A DNA stretch of 64,000 nucleotides from Streptomyces seoulensis (GTDB lineage Bacteria > Actinomycetota > Actinomycetes > Streptomycetales > Streptomycetaceae), in assembly GCA_013364255.1 (NCBI GenBank), contig CP054936.1:8078353-8142352 (forward strand). The letters are read 5' to 3'. The stretch's first letter is position 1, and the number at the start of each line of letters is the position of its first letter. The position numbers and the translations under genes were made by a program. Under the pieces are notes generated by a model. It searched no databases and was not told the origin of the DNA. It was given only the letters and a program-made list of their open reading frames with translations. Below, one piece after another: positions 22,984 to 30,613 of this stretch.

Positions 22984-24186
22984 TCACCCCGGCGGGGCGC
23001 CGCCGTGCCGCCCGGCCCGAGTACGGGCGCCGGTACGGGCCTCGCGCCCGGCCGGCGCCCGGCGGATCGCGATCAGGGCGACGTCGTCGCCGAGGCGCCC
23101 GCCGGTGTGCGCGACCAGATCGCGCCGCACGTGGTCGAGCAGGGCGCCCGGCGGGCAGCCGGCCCACCGCGCGGTGCGCTGCGCGAACGGATAGAACACG
23201 CCGCGGGGGTCGCGGGCCTCGACGACCCCGTCCGTGTACAGCACCAGGGTGTCCTCGGCGCCGAAGGGCACCTCGTCCACCACCCCGCCGTCCGGGTCCG
23301 TCAGACCCACCCCGAGCGGCGGCGCCGGAGACAGCTCCGGCACGCTCACCCGCCGCTCCGGCCCGAGCAGCAACGGCGCCACGTGCCCGCAACTGGTCAT
23401 GCGGACGATGGGGGCGTCGTCCGGGATCTCCAGCAGCAGCGCGGTCACGAACCGTTCCCCCGACTCCTCCTCCGGCTCGAAGTCGGCCAGATAGCGGGTG
23501 ACGCTGCGCTCCAGGGAGGCGGCGAGCGCCGGCAGGCCGGTGTGGTGGTGGGCCGCCTCGCGGAACGCGCCCAGCAGCAGCGCCGCCTCGCCGATGGCCG
23601 GCAGCCCCTTGCCCCGCACGTCCCCGATCAGCACCCGCGCCCCGTGCTCGGTGCGCGCCGCGGCGTACAGATCGCCCCCGATCGACGCCTCGTCCTCGGC
23701 GGCCACGTAGCGGCTGGCCAGTTGCAGCGAGCCCATGCGTTCCGGCAGCGGCCACAGCAGCACCCGCTGGGCCGCCTCGGCGACCGACCGCACCTGCGCC
23801 AGCTCCCGCCGCCGCCGGTCCCGGACCAGGGCCAGCGCCACCACCAGCGCCGACAGCAGCGCCAGGGCGATCACCTGGACCAGCAGGCTGCGCGAGGACA
23901 GCACCCCCGAGCGCCAGCCGATCAGCGCCTGCGCGGCCACGGCCGCGATCCCCACGCCGCCCGTCGTCCAGGGACCCTCGGACCACGCGGTGATCGCGGG
24001 CGCGATCACCAGCAGCGGCCCCAGGACGATGTCGGAGGGGGAGACGATGTCGACGACGGTGATGAGGACGACGAGCGCGATCGCCACCAGCGGCAGCGCA
24101 TGGCCCGACTGCCATGGCCGCGCCCGCGTCACGAAGCGTTCCTGCCAGGAACCCACGCTCTCCACAGTGCACCGCGACGACCGCAC
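22984..24186 (-). CDS. Membrane PP2C (SpoIIE-type) phosphatase
   Basis: A 400-residue protein with four or so N-terminal membrane helices (about 28-120) and a C-terminal PP2C domain with GGDLYAA, IGDVRGKGLPAIGEA, CGHVAPLLL, VLYTDGVVEARD and GDDVALI. Same layout and similar wording as the phosphatase at 3869-5044, down to the AQRVLLWPLPERMGSLQLAS linker, so the two are likely paralogues. Predicted to dephosphorylate an anti-anti-sigma factor at the membrane. It is divergent from efeO. Confidence 0.88.
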   Translation of the reverse strand: MRSSRCTVESVGSWQERFVTRARPWQSGHALPLVAIALVVLITVVDIVSPSDIVLGPLLVIAPAITAWSEGPWTTGGVGIAAVAAQALIGWRSGVLSSRSLLVQVIALALLSALVVALALVRDRRRRELAQVRSVAEAAQRVLLWPLPERMGSLQLASRYVAAEDEASIGGDLYAAARTEHGARVLIGDVRGKGLPAIGEAALLLGAFREAAHHHTGLPALAASLERSVTRYLADFEPEEESGERFVTALLLEIPDDAPIVRMTSCGHVAPLLLGPERRVSVPELSPAPPLGVGLTDPDGGVVDEVPFGAEDTLVLYTDGVVEARDPRGVFYPFAQRTARWAGCPPGALLDHVRRDLVAHTGGRLGDDVALIAIRRAPAGREARTGARTRAGRHGGAPPG

Positions 24187-24315
24187 CGCGCATCACGGAG
24201 AGGGCCCCTCGCGTGGCGAGCGCGCCGCGACGACCGCCGGGGCGGCGATCGCGGAACCGGGTCGATTCCCGGACACCACGCCCGCCGGACACCCCCGCAC
24301 CGCGCCCCCGGTGCC

Positions 24316-24321
24316 TAGCAT
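24316..24321 (+). promoter_or_regulatory. Candidate -10 box for efeO
   Basis: TAGCAT, 40 bases upstream of the efeO ATG, in an otherwise GC-saturated spacer. There is no recognisable -35 and no iron-box palindrome (TTAGGTTAGGCTAACCTAA type) in 24187-24360. Confidence 0.3.
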
Positions 24322-24360
24322 GAGGCCGTCACGAACGGCCCGACCCCGGCGAGGAGCGGC

Positions 24361-25560
24361 ATGCGGCGGACGCCCGGCGAAGGCGCGCGGTCACCGCGCG
24401 GACGGGCCGCCGTGGCACTGGCGCCGGTGCTCGGCGCGGCCGGCCTGCTGCTCCTCCCGTACGCCCCGCCGCCCACCGCCGCCGCGCCGCGCGGGCTGCC
24501 GCACACCACCGTCGAGGTGTCGCCCGGCCGCTGCGGGCGCGGCTGGGACCGCCCGGCGCCCGGCCTCCAGGTCTTCCGCCTGCACAACACCTCGGGCGCG
24601 GCCGCAGAGGTCCGGCTGACCGAACGCGGCAGCGGGGCCGTCCTCGGCGAGACCGAGGGCATCGGTCCCGGCACCACCCGCACGCTGACGGTCCGCCTGG
24701 GCAAGGGCGCCTACGCCTTCCGCTGCGTGCCCGAGGACGCCGACGCGGTCACCGGACCCACGGTCCGCCTCGAGGGGGGCCGGGCGGGTCCGGCCGCCGC
24801 GCCCGTCACCGAGCACGACCTGATCCCGCCGGCGATCGCCTACCAGAAGTGGGTCGCGGGGGGCCTGGTCACGGTGGTCCGGCTGACCGGGCGGCTGCGC
24901 GACGCGATCGACCGGGGCGACCTGGCCGCCGCCCGTACGGCCTGGCTGCCGGCGCACCTGGCGTACGAGCGGCTCGGCGCGGCCTACGACGCCTTCGGCG
25001 ACGCGGACGCCCGGATCAACGGCACCGCGGCCGGGCGGCCCGGCGGGGTCGGCGACCCGTCGTTCACCGGGTTCCACCGGGTCGAGCACGGGCTGTGGCA
25101 CGGCGCCCCGGCCGGCTCCCTGCGCGCGCCGGCCGCCGCGCTGGCCGCCGACGTCGCCGCGCTGCGCACGAGCTGGGACCAGGCCCGGATGGATCCGGCC
25201 CAGCTCGGCCTGCGGGCCCACGAGATCCTGGAGAACACCGTGCAGTCCGAGCTGACCGGGCGCACCGACCACGGCAGCGGCAGCAACCTCGCCACCGCCC
25301 GCGCCAACCTCGACGGCACCCGGGCCGTGCTGGCACGCCTGCGCCCGCTGCTCACCACCCGCTACCCCGGCCTGCCGGCGCTGGACCGGCGGCTGGAGCG
25401 CGCCGCGGTCCTCCTCGACGGCTTCCGCCACGGCGCCCGCTGGACGCCCCTGACCCGCCTGAGCCGCGCCCGGCGCGAGCGCACCGACGCGGTCTTCGGC
25501 GACCTGGTCGAACGCCTGTCCTCCGTGGCCACCCTCTGCGCCCCCCGGAGAACCGCGTGA
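24361..25560 (+). CDS. efeO: EfeO-type iron-transport lipoprotein/periplasmic protein
   Basis: A 399-residue exported protein: a hydrophobic N-terminal segment (about 18-42), a cupredoxin-like domain (about 45-140) and a C-terminal M75 peptidase-like domain with the HxxE motif in FHRVEHGLW (around residue 240). EfeO is thought to bind and oxidise or present ferrous/ferric iron to the EfeU permease. Its stop overlaps the GTG start of efeB as GTGA. The permease gene efeU, normally first in the operon, is not present upstream or downstream here. Confidence 0.9.
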   Translation: MRRTPGEGARSPRGRAAVALAPVLGAAGLLLLPYAPPPTAAAPRGLPHTTVEVSPGRCGRGWDRPAPGLQVFRLHNTSGAAAEVRLTERGSGAVLGETEGIGPGTTRTLTVRLGKGAYAFRCVPEDADAVTGPTVRLEGGRAGPAAAPVTEHDLIPPAIAYQKWVAGGLVTVVRLTGRLRDAIDRGDLAAARTAWLPAHLAYERLGAAYDAFGDADARINGTAAGRPGGVGDPSFTGFHRVEHGLWHGAPAGSLRAPAAALAADVAALRTSWDQARMDPAQLGLRAHEILENTVQSELTGRTDHGSGSNLATARANLDGTRAVLARLRPLLTTRYPGLPALDRRLERAAVLLDGFRHGARWTPLTRLSRARRERTDAVFGDLVERLSSVATLCAPRRTA

Positions 25561-26933
25561 CCGACCCCGCCCGCACGGACGCGACGACGCCCGCCGAAAC
25601 CGGTACGGACAGGACGGGCGCAGCCGGAGACGGTACGCCCGAGACGGTCACCGCCGAAGTCGGTACGGCCGGCGTCCGGGCGCCGGTGGGGCGGCGGTGC
25701 TTCCTGCGCGGCGCGGCCGCGGCCGGCGCCGGTCTCACCGGCGCCGCCGCCGTCGGCGCGACCGCCGGTGCGGTCGCGGGCGACGGCGCCCGGGTCGGCG
25801 ACCGCACCGCCGGGGCCGGTACGGCGGTCACGGTGGTGCCGCCCTTCCACGGCCCCCACCAGCAGTCCCTGCTCGCGGCCCCGCGCCGCTCCACCGTGTA
25901 CGTCGCCTTCGACGTCACCGCGGGCGACCGGACCGAACTCACCGAGCTGCTGCGCACGCTCACCGCCCGCGCCCGGTTCCTCACCTGCGGCGGAACCCCG
26001 GAGCCGGTCGGCATCACCGGCCCGCCCGCCGACTCCGGCGTCCTCGGCGGCGCACCGCCGCCCGGCGCGCTGGCGGTGACCGTCGCCGTCGGGGCGGCGC
26101 TCTTCGACGGCCGGTTCGGGCTGGGCGGCCTGCGCCCGCGCCGGCTGAGCGCCATGCCGGTCTTCCCGGACGACGACCTGCGGCCCGACTGGTGCCACGG
26201 CGACCTCGGCCTCCAGCTGCACGCCGACGAACCGGACACGGTCCTGCACGCGCTGCGCGACATCGCCCGGCACACCCGCGGCGGCCTCCAGGTCCGCTGG
26301 CGGATGGACGGCTTCACCAGTCCGCCCCGCCCGTCCGGCGCCCCGCGCAACCTGCTGGGCTTCAAGGACGGCACCGCCAACCCGGACGCCGCCGACGCCC
26401 GCGAGATGGACCGCCTGGTGTGGGTGGGGCGGGGGAGCGGCGAGCCCGCGTGGGCGGTCGGCGGCAGCTACCAGGTGGTGCGGCTGATCCGCCTGCTGGT
26501 GGAGTTCTGGGACCGCGTCTCGCTCGCCGAGCAGGAGCGCATGATCGGCAGGGCCCGCGAGTCCGGCGCCCCGCTGGACGGCGACGCCGAGACCGACCGC
26601 CCGCACTACGCCGACGACCCCACGGGCGACGTCATCCCGCTGGACGCCCACATCCGCCGCGCCGACCCGCGCACCCCCGCCACCGCCGACCAGCGGGTGC
26701 TGCGCCGGGCCTGCAACTACGACCGGGGCGTGGACGCCAACGGCAACCTCGACATGGGCCTCCTCTTCTGCTGCTACCAGCAGGACATCGCCCGCCAGTT
26801 CGAAAAGATCCAGGGCCGCCTGGCGGGCGAGCCGCTGACCGACTACATCAGGACGTTCGGCGGAGGCTATTTCTTCGCCCTGCCCGGCGTACGGGACGAG
26901 ACGGACTGGTACGGCCGCGCCCTGCTGACCTGA
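25557..26933 (+). CDS. efeB: EfeB, Tat-exported Dyp-type haem peroxidase
   Basis: A 458-residue dye-decolourising peroxidase. A long N-terminal region precedes a Tat signal (RRCFLRGAAAAGAGLTGAAA, about 47-66), followed by the two ferredoxin-like domains. The diagnostic GFKDGTANP motif lies at 268-276, with the catalytic Asp271. The C-terminal NYDRGVDANGNLDMGLLFCCYQQD block and FALPGVRD end are typical of EfeB. It functions outside the membrane in haem-dependent iron acquisition with EfeO. The GTG start at 25557 was chosen because of the GTGA overlap and GGAG upstream. Confidence 0.92.
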   Translation: MTDPARTDATTPAETGTDRTGAAGDGTPETVTAEVGTAGVRAPVGRRCFLRGAAAAGAGLTGAAAVGATAGAVAGDGARVGDRTAGAGTAVTVVPPFHGPHQQSLLAAPRRSTVYVAFDVTAGDRTELTELLRTLTARARFLTCGGTPEPVGITGPPADSGVLGGAPPPGALAVTVAVGAALFDGRFGLGGLRPRRLSAMPVFPDDDLRPDWCHGDLGLQLHADEPDTVLHALRDIARHTRGGLQVRWRMDGFTSPPRPSGAPRNLLGFKDGTANPDAADAREMDRLVWVGRGSGEPAWAVGGSYQVVRLIRLLVEFWDRVSLAEQERMIGRARESGAPLDGDAETDRPHYADDPTGDVIPLDAHIRRADPRTPATADQRVLRRACNYDRGVDANGNLDMGLLFCCYQQDIARQFEKIQGRLAGEPLTDYIRTFGGGYFFALPGVRDETDWYGRALLT

Positions 26934-27138
26934 CGGTCCACCGCGTCCGCCGCGCCGCGGGGCCGGCTCACCCGAACGGCCGGCGCACCGTCGAGTTCGG
27001 GCCCGGCCTTCGTGCCCCGCGCGCGCGACGGCGTCATCATGACTGCGCCACCGCGCCGCCCACCCGGGCGGCGCGTCCCGCGCCGTGCGCCGCGGAAACG
27101 ATCCCGCGCGCGGCCCGCCCGGAGAGCGAGGCAGCAGC

Positions 27139-28968
27139 ATGGCCGACAGCGCAGGACGCGCGACCCCGCGGCGGCTCGGCGCGCTGGCCGGTGCCGTCGC
27201 GCTCACCGTCCTGGGCGGGGTCGCCCCCGCCCGGGCGGCGGACCGGCCCGGACACCCGTCCCCGGCCACGCCCATCGAACACGTGGTCGTCCTCTTCGAC
27301 GAGAACGTCTCCTTCGACCACTACTTCGCCACCTACCCGCACGCCGCCAACACCGACGGCACGCGGTTCACCGCGGCCGAGGGCACGCCGAAGGACGTCG
27401 ACACCCTCGCCCGCGCCGGGCTGCTGACGCACAACCCCAACCTGTACACGCCCCGGCGGCTGACCCCGGCCCAGGCCCTGACCTGCGATCAGAACCACTC
27501 CTACGGACCCGAGCAGTACGCGGCCGACGGCGGCCGGGCCGACAAGTACGTCGAGAACACCGAGGTCGGCACGTGCAGCGGCGGCCTGTTCGGCCGGCCG
27601 GGTCTGGTCATGGACTACTACGACGGCAACACCGTCACCGCGCTGTGGAACTACGCGCAGCACTACGCCCTGAACGACCGCTCCTTCAGCTCGACCTACG
27701 GCCCCTCCACACCCGGCGCCGTCAATCTGGTCTCCGGTCAGACGCACGGCGTCGTCTCCGTGGACCCGGCCTCCGGCACCGAGCACCCGAAGCAGACCGC
27801 GACGCCCGATCCCGCCACCGTCAAGTCGCCCGACGCGCACGGCGTCGGCACGCTGATCACCGACCCGGACCCGGCCTTCGACGACTGCTCGAACCGGAAC
27901 CACACCGGCTCCGACGCCCTCGCCGTGCTGCGCGGCCGCACCATCGGCGACCTGCTGAACGCCCGGGACGTCAGCTGGGGATGGTTCCAGGGCGGCTTCC
28001 GGCCGACCACCGCGTGGAGCGGCGAGCGCGGCGCGTACGCCCGGTGCGACGCGACGCACCCCAACGTCGGCGGCGCCGAGGTGGTCGACTACAGCCCGCA
28101 CCACAACCCGTTCGCCTACTACCGCTCCACGGCCAACCCGCACCACCTGGCGCCCGCGAGCGTCGCCGAGATCGGCCACGCGGGCCCGGCCAACCACAAC
28201 TACGACCTGAGCGACCTCTCCGCCGCGCTGAAGGCGGGCCGCCTCCCGTCCGTCAGCTTCGTCAAGGCCGCCGCCCACCAGGACGGCCACGCCGGCTACT
28301 CCGACCCGCTGGACGAGCAGCGCTTCCTGATCGAGCAGGTCAACGCGATCCAGAGTGCGCCGCAGTGGTCCTCGACCGCGATCGTCATCGCCTACGACGA
28401 CTCCGACGGCTGGTACGACCACGTCTACGCCCCGCTGCGCAACGGCTCCACCGACACCGCGCCGGGCTCCAACGGCAAGCCCACCGACAGCCCCGCCTGC
28501 CAGGCCGGCCCCCGGGCGGCCGGCGGCCAGGAAGACCGCTGCGGGCCGGGCCCCCGCCAGCCGCTGCTGGTCGTCTCCCCGTACAGCAAGGTCAACGCGG
28601 TCGACCACACGCCGACCGAGCAGACCTCGATCATCCGGTTCATCGAGGACAACTGGCGTCTCGGCCGCATCGGCGGCCACTCCTTCGACGCCCGCGCCGG
28701 CTCGCTCGCCGGCCTGTTCGACTTCCGGCACCCCCACAACCGGCAGGTGCTGCTGAACGGCGACGGCTCGGTCAGGTCCGTGGGCCCGATCCGGCGCGTG
28801 ACGCCGGTCGCCGCCGCGATCGTGCCGGGTCCCGCCGCGCGGAACACCGCGGCGGCCGCCGACGCCGCCCGCTTCCCGACGGGGGCGGTCGTGGCCGTAG
28901 CCCTAGTGGCCGCAGGCGGCGCCGGCGCCTTCCTGGCCCTGCGCCGCCGCGGCCGGGCCGCCCCCTGA
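27139..28968 (+). CDS. Exported phospholipase C/phosphoesterase-family protein, C-terminal membrane anchor
   Basis: A 609-residue protein with a signal peptide (about 10-34, ending ARA-AD), then the phosphoesterase domain typical of non-specific phospholipase C and acid phosphatase AcpA: HVVVLFDENVSFDHYFATYP (metal/nucleophile region), NDRSFSSTYGPSTPGAVNL, and YDDSDGWYDHVYAP near the C-terminal end of the domain. Residues about 583-602 form a membrane helix followed by Arg-rich residues, so the enzyme is probably tethered to the outer face of the membrane. ATG at 27139 was chosen for the GGAGAGCGAGG upstream. Likely role: phosphate scavenging from lipids or esters; no PHO box was recognised. 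Confidence 0.85.
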   Translation: MADSAGRATPRRLGALAGAVALTVLGGVAPARAADRPGHPSPATPIEHVVVLFDENVSFDHYFATYPHAANTDGTRFTAAEGTPKDVDTLARAGLLTHNPNLYTPRRLTPAQALTCDQNHSYGPEQYAADGGRADKYVENTEVGTCSGGLFGRPGLVMDYYDGNTVTALWNYAQHYALNDRSFSSTYGPSTPGAVNLVSGQTHGVVSVDPASGTEHPKQTATPDPATVKSPDAHGVGTLITDPDPAFDDCSNRNHTGSDALAVLRGRTIGDLLNARDVSWGWFQGGFRPTTAWSGERGAYARCDATHPNVGGAEVVDYSPHHNPFAYYRSTANPHHLAPASVAEIGHAGPANHNYDLSDLSAALKAGRLPSVSFVKAAAHQDGHAGYSDPLDEQRFLIEQVNAIQSAPQWSSTAIVIAYDDSDGWYDHVYAPLRNGSTDTAPGSNGKPTDSPACQAGPRAAGGQEDRCGPGPRQPLLVVSPYSKVNAVDHTPTEQTSIIRFIEDNWRLGRIGGHSFDARAGSLAGLFDFRHPHNRQVLLNGDGSVRSVGPIRRVTPVAAAIVPGPAARNTAAAADAARFPTGAVVAVALVAAGGAGAFLALRRRGRAAP

Positions 28969-28987
28969 GCGAAGGCCGCGCGCGCGA

Positions 28988-29017
28988 CGGCCGCCCCGTC
29001 ACCGGACGGGGCGGCCG
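28988..29017. terminator. Bidirectional hairpin terminator
   Basis: 13-bp perfect stem (28988-29000 with 29005-29017) around an ACCG loop, in the 79-bp gap between the convergent phosphoesterase and lipase genes. Confidence 0.75.
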
Positions 29018-29047
29018 CGCCGCGGGCGGTCGCGGCGGGGGAGCGGG

Positions 29048-30373
29048 TCAGGGCTGCAAGGGCAGCGTCCAGCAGTTGGACGAGGCGGACTTGCCGGCCA
29101 GCCGGTCGGTCAGCCAGGAGACGGCCGAGCCCTGGTCGGTGAGGAGCGGCCCGAAGTGGTTGAGCAGCGGGCTGATGACGTTCGGCAGGATGATCGGCTG
29201 GTAGGTGACGTCGGCGCCCTTGCGGCACCAGTCGACGGCGAGCTGCCTGGCCTGGCCGTGCGGGACGAGGTTGTCGCTGGTGCCGGTGGCCACCCGCACC
29301 GGGCCGGACGGCTTGAGCGTGCCGATGCGCTGGGTGTCCAGGAAGTCCTGGAGGGCGGGCGTGGCGGCGATGATGTCGCTCAGCGACTTGCCGTCGGTCG
29401 TCCACTTGGTGCTGCGCGCGTAGCCGTAGGTCAGCAGCGCGTCGCCCACGCACATGGTGGACAGGTCGGCCAGCGCCGCCTTTCCGGCGGCGTTGAGGTG
29501 GGCCTCCGCGATGGGCTTGAGTTCCGGGTCGGTCTGGAGGAACCCGTTGAGCGACCAGCCCAGCGCGCCGGCCAGCTCGGTGCCGTCGATGCCCTTGGTG
29601 ACCTCGGTCAGGTTCGCGGGCGGCGCGCCGGCGTAGGTGCCGGAGAGGGTGACGTCGGGGGCGTACGACGGCTGGAGTTCGGCGGCGGCCGCGGTGGCGC
29701 CGCCGCCCTGGCTGTAGCCGTACAGGCCGACGCGGGAGGCGGCGGTGACGGAGGCGCCCCGCACGGAGCGGGCGGCGCGGGCCGCGTCGAGGACGGCGTG
29801 CGCCTCGTCGATCCGGTTGACGTAGGTGTGCAGCCGGTCCGTGGCGCCCAGGCCCGCGTAGTCGGTGACCACGACGGCGGCGCCCGCGGCCAGGAGCCGG
29901 TAGATCGACAGGTCCTCGTAGCCGACCGACATCGTCTGCCCGTTGAGGGTGATCGGGTGTTCCAGGCCCAGCGAGGCCGCGCACTGGTCGCCCTGGCCCA
30001 TGGTGCCCGGCGCGACGACGACCAGCGGACGGGCCCCGCCGCCCTGCCAGCGCGCGGTCGGCTCGATGTAGGCGCCGGTGACCGCCACGGGCCCGCCGTT
30101 CGCGTCGGTCGACTTGTACATCAGCCGGGTGGCGCGGCCGGGCAGCGGGCCGTCGAGGCCGGAGACGCTGAGGGCGAGCGGGAGCGGCTCGCTGCGGATC
30201 ACGGCGCCGTCGGCGGCCGGCAGCTCGGCGGGCGGGGTGTAGAACGCGGGGATCGTGACGCCCCGGGAGACCACCGGGGCGGAGTCCGTGGCGGCGGCGG
30301 CCGGCAGCGCCTGGACGCCGAGGCACGAGGCGGCGGCGACCGCCGCGGCGATGAGGAGTCTGCGTGCGGGCAT
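29048..30373 (-). CDS. Secretory lipase (LIP family)
   Basis: A 441-residue exported serine hydrolase. The signal peptide ends near AAA-ATD (about 28). The alpha/beta-hydrolase core carries the nucleophile in GYSQGGGA, an oxyanion segment VVVAPGT, and VVTDYAGLG, as in secretory lipases of the fungal CAL-LIP type (PF03583). ATG at 30371-30373 is preceded by AGGAGG. The upstream region carries three GTTAC-containing repeats. It probably hydrolyses triglycerides or other esters outside the cell. Confidence 0.87.
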   Translation of the reverse strand: MPARRLLIAAAVAAASCLGVQALPAAAATDSAPVVSRGVTIPAFYTPPAELPAADGAVIRSEPLPLALSVSGLDGPLPGRATRLMYKSTDANGGPVAVTGAYIEPTARWQGGGARPLVVVAPGTMGQGDQCAASLGLEHPITLNGQTMSVGYEDLSIYRLLAAGAAVVVTDYAGLGATDRLHTYVNRIDEAHAVLDAARAARSVRGASVTAASRVGLYGYSQGGGATAAAAELQPSYAPDVTLSGTYAGAPPANLTEVTKGIDGTELAGALGWSLNGFLQTDPELKPIAEAHLNAAGKAALADLSTMCVGDALLTYGYARSTKWTTDGKSLSDIIAATPALQDFLDTQRIGTLKPSGPVRVATGTSDNLVPHGQARQLAVDWCRKGADVTYQPIILPNVISPLLNHFGPLLTDQGSAVSWLTDRLAGKSASSNCWTLPLQP

Positions 30374-30531
30374 GGGGGACCTCCTGGGATGCGGCGAGCA
30401 GGAGAGGCGCCCTCGCCCGGGGCGTGACCGGCGGACCGGACACCCTGGACAAGGACATGTCAATGTCGGACGCGAGGCGGCGCGGTCGTCCCTCCGGCCC
30501 CCTCGCATCGCCGGGGAGTGAGCTGACCAGA

Positions 30532-30576
30532 AGTTACCCAGCAGTCGGTTACCGGCGGTAGCACCTGGTGGGTTAC
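30532..30576 (-). promoter_or_regulatory. Triple GTTAC repeats upstream of the lipase
   Basis: Three direct repeats (A/G)GTTAC at 30532, 30547 and 30571 lie in the relatively AT-rich stretch 160-200 bp upstream of the lipase start. Their spacing (15 and 24 bp) is irregular. They might bind a regulator; no family is assigned. Confidence 0.3.
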
Positions 30577-30613
30577 GGTTCAGTAATTTTACTCGACGTC
30601 TAATAAGGCGTCG

